This document shows positions 17,383 to 24,162 of a stretch of 33,935 bases of DNA, one piece after another. The number at the start of each line of letters is the position of its first letter. The first letter of the stretch is position 1. Made by a program: the position numbers and the translations under genes. A model generated the notes under the pieces. That model worked only from the letters and a program-made list of their open reading frames with translations, made no database searches and was not told where the DNA came from. Origin of the DNA: JBBROS01 sp964246015 (GTDB taxonomy: Bacteria; Pseudomonadota; Alphaproteobacteria; Acetobacterales; Acetobacteraceae); NCBI GenBank assembly GCA_964246015.1, contig CAXTPG010000043.1, positions 1 to 33,935 of the forward strand, written 5' to 3'.

Positions 17383-18369
17383 GTGAGCACGCGGGAGACG
17401 TTCGATTCGCTGCGGGCGCGGATCAGGGCGCGGCATGACGGGCTGAGTCCGCATCTGCGGCTTCTGGCGCGGTATTCGCTGGAGGATCCGAACGGGTTCG
17501 CGTTGCAGACGATCGCGGTCATTGCGGGGACGGTGGGGGTGCAGCCTTCGGCGTTGATCCGGTTTGCGCGGGCGTTCGGGTATGGCGGGTTCTCGGAGCT
17601 GCAGCTCGTGTTCCGGCTGCGGTTGATCGAGGGCGCTTCGGGGTATCGGGAACGGGTGTTCGAGGCGCATGCGGCGCCGGCGGCGGATGCGATGGAGGTG
17701 CTGGGGGAGTGCGTCGACGACATGGTGGCGTCGCTGGAGCGGTTGCGGCGGACGGTGGATGGGGGGGCCTTGGCGCGGGCGGTGGGGATGCTGGCGGGGG
17801 CCGGGCACGTGTATGTGGCGGGGTTGCGGCGGTCGCGGCCGGTGGCGGCGTATCTGGCGTATGGGCTGGCGCGGATGGAGCTTGCGTGCAGCGTGCTGGA
17901 TTTCGACGGGGGGATGGCCGGGCAGCAGGTGGCGAACATGCGGCAGGGGGATGTGCTGGCGGCGGTAGCGTTCGCGGAATACTCGGTGCCGGTGGTGGAC
18001 GTGGTGCGGGACGCGCATCTGCGGGGGTTGGGGGTGCTGGCGATCACGGACACGGCGAACAGCCCGTTAGCCCGGCATTCCACGGTGCGGTTCCTGTTCG
18101 ACGACGCGTCGACTGCGGCGTTCCGGCCGATTTCGGGACCGATCGCGCTGGTGCAGGCGCTGGTCGTGGCGGTGGGGGCGGGGCGGGGTGTTGCGGGGCG
18201 GGAGGAAGCGGCCCACCTTGGGGAGGGACAGGAGGGTGTGATGGCGAAGGGTCAGAAGAACAGCGGTCGGGAAGCGAAGAAGCCGAAGGCGACGAAGAAG
18301 CCGCCGGCGACGAGCGGGTCGGCGATGACGCTTCCGGACCGGACGGCTCCGGTCAAGGGCGGGAAGTAG
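17383..18369 (+). CDS. MurR/RpiR-family regulator, C-terminally fused to a MAKGQ-type small protein
   Basis: Residues 1-75 or so form the RpiR helix-turn-helix (LARYSLEDPNGFALQTIAVI, then VQPSALIRFARAFGYGGFSELQ). Residues about 120-270 form a SIS phosphosugar-binding domain (GAGHVYVAGLRRSRPVAAYLAYGLA; LAAVAFAEYSVPVVDVV). The frame then runs on without a stop into 42 basic residues beginning MAKGQ, which resemble a small stand-alone alphaproteobacterial protein. The fused product is 328 residues; a typical RpiR regulator would end near residue 286. Start is GTG 17383, 7 bases after GGAGG (17371-17375); GTG 17380 is possible. Divergent position points to control of the branched-chain-type operon. 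Sensing of a sugar-phosphate-like ligand is a family expectation only. Confidence 0.85.
   Translation: MSTRETFDSLRARIRARHDGLSPHLRLLARYSLEDPNGFALQTIAVIAGTVGVQPSALIRFARAFGYGGFSELQLVFRLRLIEGASGYRERVFEAHAAPAADAMEVLGECVDDMVASLERLRRTVDGGALARAVGMLAGAGHVYVAGLRRSRPVAAYLAYGLARMELACSVLDFDGGMAGQQVANMRQGDVLAAVAFAEYSVPVVDVVRDAHLRGLGVLAITDTANSPLARHSTVRFLFDDASTAAFRPISGPIALVQALVVAVGAGRGVAGREEAAHLGEGQEGVMAKGQKNSGREAKKPKATKKPPATSGSAMTLPDRTAPVKGGK
18241..18369 (+). CDS. Small basic MAKGQ-type protein, nested in frame at the 3' end of the regulator
   Basis: A 42-residue Lys/Pro-rich protein (MAKGQKNSGREAKKPKATKK...). It has its own strong ribosome site AGGAGGG (18230-18236) four bases before an ATG, so independent translation is likely even though the upstream regulator frame reads straight into it. 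From memory, short MAKGQ...NREAKKPKK proteins of unknown function occur widely in Proteobacteria as separate genes. No membrane segment or cysteine. The function is unknown. Confidence 0.55.
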   Translation: MAKGQKNSGREAKKPKATKKPPATSGSAMTLPDRTAPVKGGK

Positions 18370-18451
18370 GGGCACTATCGCCGGCTGATTTGGGCCGCCG
18401 CTGCCGGCTGAGTCGCTCCGGGGCGGCGCCCGATCGTCCGAGGGGCAAGCA

Positions 18452-18484
18452 CCCTCACCCCGGCCCTCTCCCAACGGGAGAGGG
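18452..18484. repeat. Dispersed hairpin repeat, CCCTCTCC type, copy 3 (possible terminator)
   Basis: CCTCACCCCGG followed by nine-base arms CCCTCTCCC (18464-18472) and GGGAGAGGG (18476-18484) with loop AAC. It lies between the convergent ends of the RpiR-type gene and the MalG-like permease gene, so it may stop both. Confidence 0.65.
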
Positions 18485-18508
18485 AGTCGTGTGTTCCGGC
18501 GGCTGACG

Positions 18509-19324
18509 CTATCCCTTCGTCGCCCCGGCCGTGAGGCCTGCGACCAGGTGCTTCTGCGCGAGCAGCACGAACAGCAGGACGGGGAGGAGCTGGATGGTGC
18601 TGGCGGCGAAGAGGACGCCCCAGTCGACGCCGTCGAAGTTGCCGATCATCTCGGCGAGGACGAGGGGGGCGGTCTTGGCGCGCTGGCCGGTGAAGATGAA
18701 GGCGAAGAGGTATTCGTTCCAGGCGTAGACGATGACGAAGACGGCGACGGCGACCATGCCGGGGGCGGCGACGGGGGCGATGATGCGGACGAGGATGGTC
18801 CAGCGGCCGGCGCCGTCGACGGAGGCGGCTTCGTCGAGTTCCTGCGGCACCTGGTCGATGAAGGCGCGCATGACGTGGGTGCCCAGGCTTACGAAGAAGG
18901 TGGCGTAGAGGACGATCAGCACCCAGTGGGTGTCGGCGAGGCCCAGTGCGTTGACGAGGGGGAAGAGGGGGAGGGTGCAGACGATGGGGGGGATGAGGCG
19001 GACGATTATGAGGCCGAGGCCGCCGGCCTCGATCCAGCGGCCGCGGAAGCGGGAGAGGGCGTAGCCGGAGACGGTGCTGGCGGCGACGGCGAGGAGGGTT
19101 GCGCCGGCGGTGACGAGGAGGGAGTTCCAGAGGCCCCAGAGGAAATCGGGCCAGCGGGCGAAGAGGGTGGCGTAGTGGGTGAGGGTTGGGGTGAAGAGCC
19201 AGCGGGCGGGGATGGCGAAGATGTCGCGGGCGGGTTTCAGCGACGAGGCGACCAGCAGGGCGATGGGGGCCAGGGACCAGACCAGCAGGAGGGTCACTGC
19301 GAGGGCTTTGCCGGCCTTATGCAT
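18509..19324 (-). CDS. Sugar-type ABC transporter permease, MalG-like
   Basis: A 271-residue inner-membrane permease with six predicted membrane helices. The EAA loop that docks the ATPase is clear: QELDEAASVDGAGRWTILVR followed by IIAPVAAPG. The N-terminal SLKPARDIFAIPARWLF stretch is standard for MalG-type subunits. Its ATG overlaps the upstream MalF-like gene by 8 bases, so the two are coupled. No ATPase gene follows; transcription meets a hairpin repeat and the convergent regulator gene. Confidence 0.93.
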   Translation of the reverse strand: MHKAGKALAVTLLLVWSLAPIALLVASSLKPARDIFAIPARWLFTPTLTHYATLFARWPDFLWGLWNSLLVTAGATLLAVAASTVSGYALSRFRGRWIEAGGLGLIIVRLIPPIVCTLPLFPLVNALGLADTHWVLIVLYATFFVSLGTHVMRAFIDQVPQELDEAASVDGAGRWTILVRIIAPVAAPGMVAVAVFVIVYAWNEYLFAFIFTGQRAKTAPLVLAEMIGNFDGVDWGVLFAASTIQLLPVLLFVLLAQKHLVAGLTAGATKG

Positions 19325-20183
19325 CGCGTTGGCGCCGCCAGAGGTTGATCAGGTAGGGCGAGGCCAGGAGGAACGAGCCCAGGACCATGATCCATCCCGT
19401 CGCCGAGGCGACGCCGAAGGCGTTGTAGCGGAAGGCCTCGAGGTAGAGGTAGACGCCGACGACCTCGGTGGTGCGGGCCGGGCCGCCGCCGGTCATGAGC
19501 CAGACCTCGGAGAAGAGGCGGAAGGCGAAGACGAGCCGGAACAGGGCGGCGACGAGCATGGCGGGGACCAGCAGCGGGAGGGTGACCCGGCGGAAGGCCT
19601 GGAAGGGGGATGCGCCGTCGATGCGGGCGGCCTCGTAGAGTTCGCCGGGGAGGGCGAGGCGGGCGGCGTAAAGGATCATGAAGGTGAAGGGGAGGTGGAG
19701 CCAGACGCTGAGCAGGCAGACGAGCGCGAGGCCGGCGCGGGGGTCGACGGCCCAGTCGAGCTGGGGGAGGCCGAGGGCGGCGAGGGACTGGGCGGCGGGG
19801 CCGACGTCGGTGTCGAAGAGGAAGCGCCAGATGACGACGGCGGCGACTTCGCTGACGGCGTAGGGGGCGAGGACGGCAGCGAGGAGGAGGCGCCGGGCGG
19901 GGAGGCCGGAGGCGAAAAGGAGGGCGATGGCGAGGCCCAGCAGGAGTTCCAGGTGGACGACGACGACGACGACGATCGCGGTGTTGGCCATGGCGCGCCA
20001 GAAGTAGGGGTCGGAGAGGACCCGGGCGTAGTTGGCGAGGCCCACGTAGCCGGCGGCGCGGCCGAAGCTTGCGTCCTGCAGGCTGAGCCAGATGAGGTAG
20101 AGGGCGGGGAGGACGATGACGGCGAGGACGAGGGTCTGGGCCGGGGCGGCCATGAGGGCGCGGGTTCGGGTGGTGTCGCGCAT
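19317..20183 (-). CDS. Sugar-type ABC transporter permease, MalF-like
   Basis: A 288-residue inner-membrane permease, partner of the MalG-like subunit. It has six membrane helices, the FGLANY-like GYVGLANYARVLSDPYFWRA segment, and the EAA loop GELYEAARIDGASPFQAFRR followed by VTLPLLVPA. The GGGPARTTEVVGVYLY segment is characteristic. It starts 80 bases after the 110-residue gene on the same strand, with a hairpin repeat between. The nearest family-1 binding protein is 8 kb away (9739) and shares the promoter element of this operon; no MalK-type ATPase is present. Confidence 0.93.
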   Translation of the reverse strand: MRDTTRTRALMAAPAQTLVLAVIVLPALYLIWLSLQDASFGRAAGYVGLANYARVLSDPYFWRAMANTAIVVVVVVHLELLLGLAIALLFASGLPARRLLLAAVLAPYAVSEVAAVVIWRFLFDTDVGPAAQSLAALGLPQLDWAVDPRAGLALVCLLSVWLHLPFTFMILYAARLALPGELYEAARIDGASPFQAFRRVTLPLLVPAMLVAALFRLVFAFRLFSEVWLMTGGGPARTTEVVGVYLYLEAFRYNAFGVASATGWIMVLGSFLLASPYLINLWRRQRDA

Positions 20184-20229
20184 GGGGGGGTGCCTTGTGC
20201 ATTGGGCTGGCGCCGGAGTGGGGACAGGC

Positions 20230-20260
20230 CCTCACCCAACCCTCTCCCGACGGGAGAGGG
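20230..20260. repeat. Dispersed hairpin repeat, CCCTCTCC type, copy 4, inside an operon
   Basis: CTCACCCAAC with nine-base arms CCCTCTCCC (20240-20248) and GGGAGAGGG (20252-20260) and loop GAC. It begins three bases after the stop of the 110-residue gene (20264) and precedes the MalF-like gene, so it could partly end or process the transcript between the catabolic and permease genes. Confidence 0.65.
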
Positions 20261-20263
20261 CTT

Positions 20264-20596
20264 TCAGGCTTTCAGGTGGAGGGAGACGATCACGGTGAGG
20301 GTCGAGCCGGCGGGGAGGGTGGCGGCGAGGCGGAGGAAGCCGCCGAAATGGGTGATCTTCGCCATGGTGGTGGCGCCCTGTTCGGCGGGGAGGGGGAGGG
20401 TCGTGCCTTCGTCGGTCCAGTTCATGCCGTCGGGGGAGAGCTGGATGCGGGCGGCGCCGGGGGGGCCTTGGGCTTCGAGGGCGCGGACGAAGAGGACGGC
20501 TTCGCGGGCCCAGCCGCACTCGTAGGGTTCGGTCGCGGCGTCGCCGTGCCAGCGCTCGTTGCGGGCGATGATGGCGAGGGTGCTTTCGGGGAGCAT
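20264..20596 (-). CDS. Uncharacterised 110-residue protein
   Basis: I do not recognise this protein. It has no signal peptide or membrane segment. The sequence alternates short hydrophobic and polar stretches (ARIQLSPDGMNWTDEGTTLP; THFGGFLRLAATLPAGSTLT) as in a small beta-sandwich, with an aromatic-rich N-terminal part (RNERWHGDAATEPYECGW). Its ATG shares one base with the stop of the preceding 281-residue gene (TGATG), so the two are coupled and may act together. Codon use matches neighbours, so it is probably a real gene. A role connected with the enolase-family enzyme is inferred from position alone. Confidence 0.75.
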   Translation of the reverse strand: MLPESTLAIIARNERWHGDAATEPYECGWAREAVLFVRALEAQGPPGAARIQLSPDGMNWTDEGTTLPLPAEQGATTMAKITHFGGFLRLAATLPAGSTLTVIVSLHLKA

Positions 20597-21441
20597 CAGG
20601 CGTCGCCCGAGAGGCAGACGCTGTCGATGTAGAGGAAGGCGCGGCGATCGACGTCGGTCTCGACGAAGAAGGCGAGGTTGAGCATGCACCAGAGGTTGCG
20701 CCAGCCGGTCATCCGCATGGGTTCGTAGGCGGCGATGTCGTGGACGCGGTCGTTGACCTGGAAGCGGGTGGCGGTCCAGGTCGCGAGGTCGAAGTCGAAG
20801 CGGGCGTAGTGCCAGTTCACCTTGGTCGGGATCTCGTTGTAGCAGAGTTTCTGGGCGGCGCCGGGGAGGTCTTCCCAGCCTTCGGGGGCCAGGTGGTCGT
20901 GGGTGGCGGTGCGGTTGGTGTTGCCGATGGGGCGGACGGCGGAGAGGGCGCGCTTGAACTGCCATTTCTGGACGTGTTCGCCGTCTTGCGCGTTGAGGAA
21001 GCGCATATGGGGCATGACGCGGGCGGGGTTGGGGTCGGTGTCGCCGGATTGCAGGTCGTAGAGGAAGCCGAAGGAGCGGACGTCGGTTTCCAGGAGCTGC
21101 ATGGCCTGGGCCTCGGGCTTGAAGGTGAAGACGAATTCGAGGCGGATGGGCCCTGGCTTGCGGAAGGTGAGGCGCTTGATGGCGACGCTGCGGACGCCGC
21201 GGCGGGGGAGGGTCTGGACCTTGAGGGCGTAGCTGCCGGAGGCGGCGCCGTGGGAGCCGAAGTCCCAGTTGGGGAGGGTGGAGAGCTGGGGCGGCGTGTG
21301 GTCGGCGTAGGACCTTGTCATGCTGTCGAGCGTGTTCTCGTAGTTGCCGACGAGCTGGGTCCAGCCGGCGAGGCCGTTCGAGAAGTCGTCGAAGGCGAGG
21401 ATGCGGGGCAGGGGGTCGAGGTTGGAGAGGCGGATGTCCAT
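20596..21441 (-). CDS. Uncharacterised 281-residue protein, possibly DUF6772-like
   Basis: A cytoplasmic-looking protein without signal peptide, rich in aromatic residues and beta-strand patterns: ILAFDDFSNGLAGWTQLVGN at the start, SGSYALKVQTLPRRGVRSVA, RLEFVFTFKPEA, and AFLYIDSVCLSGD at the end. The opening and closing strands resemble a concanavalin-type carbohydrate-binding jelly roll. From memory it may correspond to the uncharacterised DUF6772 family found near sugar-catabolic genes, but I cannot confirm this. It shares one base with the enolase-family stop upstream (TGATG) and one with the 110-residue gene downstream. That tight chain suggests joint action on the same sugar acid. A long upstream frame extension was rejected as shadow of the enolase-family gene. 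Confidence 0.82.
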   Translation of the reverse strand: MDIRLSNLDPLPRILAFDDFSNGLAGWTQLVGNYENTLDSMTRSYADHTPPQLSTLPNWDFGSHGAASGSYALKVQTLPRRGVRSVAIKRLTFRKPGPIRLEFVFTFKPEAQAMQLLETDVRSFGFLYDLQSGDTDPNPARVMPHMRFLNAQDGEHVQKWQFKRALSAVRPIGNTNRTATHDHLAPEGWEDLPGAAQKLCYNEIPTKVNWHYARFDFDLATWTATRFQVNDRVHDIAAYEPMRMTGWRNLWCMLNLAFFVETDVDRRAFLYIDSVCLSGDA

Positions 21442-22574
21442 CAGGCGTCCCCGATCGTGAAGCGGGCGAGGGCTTCGGGGTCGAGCGTGACGCCGAGGCC
21501 GGGGGTTTGGGGGACGGCGAGCATGCCGTCCTGCAGGCCGGCGACGTCGCCGAAGGTGGGGTGGGTGAGAGATTGGCGGAGCGGGTTGTCGAAGACCATG
21601 CACTCGAACGTCATGAAGGTCTCGGCGGCGGCGGCGAGGTGCAGGCTTGCGGCGGCGCAGACGGCGCCGGACCAGCCGACGTGTGGGGCGTAGGCGACGC
21701 CGTGGATGGCGGCGAGCTCGGCGATGCGCCAGGTCTCGGTGATGCCGCCGGAGCGGGCGACGTCGGGCTGCACGAGGCCGAGGGTGCGGGAGCGGAGGAG
21801 GGGTTCGACGCCCTGTGCCGTGAACTCCGATTCGCCGCCGGCGAGGCGGATGGGGAGGTGGGCGCGGAGGCGGGCGTAGCCGGCGTGGTCGTCTGGGGGG
21901 ACGGGTTCCTCGAAGAAGTCGTAGCCGGCGTCGACCAGGGCGCGGCCGACGCGGAGGGCGTCGTCGGCGTCGAAGGCCCAGTTGGCGTCGACGCCGAGGA
22001 GGGTGCCGGGGGGGACGAGGCGGCGGACCTGGTGGATGCGGGCGATGGCGCGGTCGACGGGGGCGCCGATCTTCACCTTGATCTGGCGGAAGCCTCGGGC
22101 CAGGGCGGATGCCACCTCGGTTTCCACGCGGGCGTCGCCGGCCCAGTTGATGGAGGACGCGTAGGCGATGACGCGGGGGCGGCCGATGCCGCCTAGGAGC
22201 CGCCAGACGGGTTGGTTGGCGGCCTGGCCGGCGAGGTCCCAGAGGGCGATGTCGATGCCGGCGATGCATTCCACCAGCATGCCGCCGAGGCGGCCGGTGA
22301 GGGCCGAGCGCATGGCGGTCCAGAGGGCGCGGCGGTCATGGGCGGAGCGGCCGACGAGGCGGGGGGCGAGGGCGTCCCGGATGAAGCGGGCGTAGCCGGC
22401 GGCGCCGCGGCGGCCGAGGGTCTCGCCGATGCCGATGCGGCCGCACTCGGTCTCTATCTCGACGATGACGAGTTCGAGTTCGGGCCAGTTGCCCTGGGAG
22501 GTCTCCTGCGCGGTGGGGAGGGCGGCGCGGAGGGGGTGGGCGCGGACGGCGCGGATGATGAGGTCGTCGGGCAT
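21441..22574 (-). CDS. Enolase-superfamily enzyme (mandelate racemase / sugar-acid dehydratase type)
   Basis: A 377-residue (beta/alpha)7-beta barrel enzyme that would abstract the proton alpha to a carboxylate, most likely dehydrating or epimerising a sugar acid. The general-base pair KxK is K166/K168 (RQIKVKIG). Metal ligands are D196 (VDANW), E222 or E223 (FEEP) and E248 (AGGES). The opposite base is H298 (YAPHVGWSG), with D271 as its likely partner. This is the mandelate-racemase subgroup layout. The start at 22574 matches family length; only 7 bases separate it from a shared operator element, so the mRNA may be nearly leaderless. It heads a coupled run with two uncharacterised proteins and two sugar permeases. 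The exact substrate is not readable. Confidence 0.92.
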   Translation of the reverse strand: MPDDLIIRAVRAHPLRAALPTAQETSQGNWPELELVIVEIETECGRIGIGETLGRRGAAGYARFIRDALAPRLVGRSAHDRRALWTAMRSALTGRLGGMLVECIAGIDIALWDLAGQAANQPVWRLLGGIGRPRVIAYASSINWAGDARVETEVASALARGFRQIKVKIGAPVDRAIARIHQVRRLVPPGTLLGVDANWAFDADDALRVGRALVDAGYDFFEEPVPPDDHAGYARLRAHLPIRLAGGESEFTAQGVEPLLRSRTLGLVQPDVARSGGITETWRIAELAAIHGVAYAPHVGWSGAVCAAASLHLAAAAETFMTFECMVFDNPLRQSLTHPTFGDVAGLQDGMLAVPQTPGLGVTLDPEALARFTIGDA

Positions 22575-22581
22575 ACTTGGA

Positions 22582-22612
22582 TGCTTATCGGATAGGTTGG
22601 TGGGGTGCAAGG
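22582..22612. promoter_or_regulatory. Shared 31-bp operator/promoter element, copy 2
   Basis: Plus-strand TGCTTATCGGATAGGTTG followed by GTGGGGTGCAAGG, matching copy 1 (9684-9714, opposite strand) at 27 of 31 positions. Relative to its gene it has the same orientation as copy 1 has to the binding-protein gene: TTGCAC, 15 bases, GATAAG (22589-22584), then the enolase-family ATG 9 bases later. It is the probable promoter and GntR operator of that operon. Confidence 0.75.
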
Positions 22613-22640
22613 TGGGACTGGCCTTGGCCCGGTCCCGGCT

Positions 22641-23915
22641 TCACCGTGCCCGGCGCCAGACGTGGGCGGCGGCGGCAACGGCGCAGCCGGCGGCGATACC
22701 GGTCATCAGGTCGCGGAGGACCACGAGGAGGAAGGTTGCAGCCAGGGCGGCGGCGTCGGCGCGGGAGTGCCGGGCGATGGCGGCGATGGCGTGGCGTTCG
22801 ATCATGTTCCAGGCGACGACGACGAGCACGGCGGCAAGGGCGGCGAGGGGGATTTGGGTGGCGAGCGGGGCGAGGACGGCCATGAACAGGAGCAGGAAGA
22901 CGGAGTGGAGCATGCCTGCGACGGGGCCGTGGGCGCGGGCGCGGACGTTGGTCGCGGTGCGGGCGATGGTGCCGGTCACGCAGATTCCGCCGAAGAGGGC
23001 GGCGCCGATGTTCGCGACGCCCTGGGCGAGCAGTTCGATATCCGGTCGGTGACGGCCGCCGCCCATGCGCTCGGCGACCACGGCGGAGAGGAGGCTCTCG
23101 ATGCCGCCCAGGACGGCGAACGCGAAGGCGGTGGGGAGCAGTTCGATCAGGCGCGCGGCGGAGAGGCCGGGGAGGGCAGGGGCGGGGAGGGAGTGCGGGA
23201 TGGTGCCGAAGGCGGAGCCGATGGTTGCGACGGGCAGGTCGAGGAGGGTGGCGAGCAGGGTGCCGCCGGCGACGGCGATGAGCAGGGCGGGCCAGGTGGG
23301 GCGCCAGCGACGGGCGGCCAGGACGAGGCCGATGCACAGGGCGGCGACGCCCATCGCGGGCAGGCTGGCGGTGGGGAGGACGTCGCGCAGGGCGGCGAGC
23401 TTTGGCAGAAAGGGTCCGGGCTCCTTGGCGGGGAGGACCAGGCCCAGCAGGTCCTTCACCTGGCTTGCGAGGATGACGACCCCGATGCCGGCGGTAAAGC
23501 CGACCGTGACGGCGTGGGGGATGTAGCGGATGAGAGCCCCGAGGCGGAGAAGGCCCATGGTGGCGAGGATGAGGCCGGACATCGCGGTGGCGAGGAGCAT
23601 GCCGTCGATGCCGTGGCGGTCGATGGCGGCGGCGACCAGGATGATGAAGGCGCCGGCCGGGCCGCCGATCTGGTAGCGGCTGCCGCCGAGGAGCGAGACG
23701 AGGAAGCCGCCGACGATGGCGGCGTAGAGGCCACGGTCGGGCGTGGCGCCGGATGCTATGGCGATGGCCATCGAGAGGGGGAGGGCGACGATGGCGACGG
23801 TGAAGCCTGCGGCGGCGTCCGCGCGGAGGGCGGCCGGGCCGTAGCCGTCCCGGAGCATCGTCAGCAGCTTCGGGGTGAAGGCGATGAGGGTTGCTGGCTT
23901 CACGGCTTCGAGCAT
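22641..23915 (-). CDS. SulP-family anion transporter without STAS domain
   Basis: A 424-residue inner-membrane protein with about eleven to twelve hydrophobic segments. SulP traits are VAIVALPLSMAIAIASGATP near residue 45, GLYAAIVGGFLVSLLGGSRY, then QIGGPAGAFI, and AFAFAVLGGIESLLSAVVAE. The chain ends just after the last membrane segment (VWRRAR), so the cytoplasmic STAS domain of most bacterial SulP proteins (total about 550 residues) is absent. No carbonic anhydrase or separate STAS gene is adjacent. The substrate could be sulfate, bicarbonate or a dicarboxylate. It is divergent from hpnN, 247 bases apart, and shows no functional tie to it. Confidence 0.9.
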   Translation of the reverse strand: MLEAVKPATLIAFTPKLLTMLRDGYGPAALRADAAAGFTVAIVALPLSMAIAIASGATPDRGLYAAIVGGFLVSLLGGSRYQIGGPAGAFIILVAAAIDRHGIDGMLLATAMSGLILATMGLLRLGALIRYIPHAVTVGFTAGIGVVILASQVKDLLGLVLPAKEPGPFLPKLAALRDVLPTASLPAMGVAALCIGLVLAARRWRPTWPALLIAVAGGTLLATLLDLPVATIGSAFGTIPHSLPAPALPGLSAARLIELLPTAFAFAVLGGIESLLSAVVAERMGGGRHRPDIELLAQGVANIGAALFGGICVTGTIARTATNVRARAHGPVAGMLHSVFLLLFMAVLAPLATQIPLAALAAVLVVVAWNMIERHAIAAIARHSRADAAALAATFLLVVLRDLMTGIAAGCAVAAAAHVWRRAR

Positions 23916-24120
23916 CCCGGCGTCGGCGCCATGGCGACGGCGATACCCGACTGGACCCCTTGGACGTGCCGGTCAAGCCCGTCACGGCGGGGTGTTGGGG
24001 ATGCCGCAGTGTCACCCGTGCCCCGGGGAGTCGGGCGAACCGCACCGATTTCCGGCCCATCGCGCAGACATGAAGCCGGCGCGGCCCCGTTCGAGGCGCC
24101 CGGCGTCAGAAACCCTGCTC

Positions 24121-24137
24121 CCGGGCTTGCGGCCCGG
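24121..24137. other. Small GC hairpin upstream of hpnN
   Basis: CCGGGC and GCCCGG arms enclose a five-base loop, 25 bases before the hpnN start. It may shape the leader of the hpnN mRNA, but stems this short are expected by chance in such GC-rich DNA. Confidence 0.25.
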
Positions 24138-24162
24138 CCCCACATCCGCTTTAGCCCACGCC

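Noticed and set aside
15943..18018. Extended upstream starts for the branched-chain-type binding protein
   Set aside because: The extension crosses the promoter region and the divergent regulator gene; a clear signal peptide and ribosome site define the start at 17208.
20596..22269. A long N-terminal extension of the 281-residue protein
   Set aside because: The extra part is an Arg/Pro-rich shadow of the enolase-family gene; the ATG at 21441 with the TGATG overlap explains the real start.
24121..24137. A riboswitch or strong terminator before hpnN
   Set aside because: Only a short six-base GC stem is present, with no T-run or recognisable riboswitch core; such stems are common by chance here.
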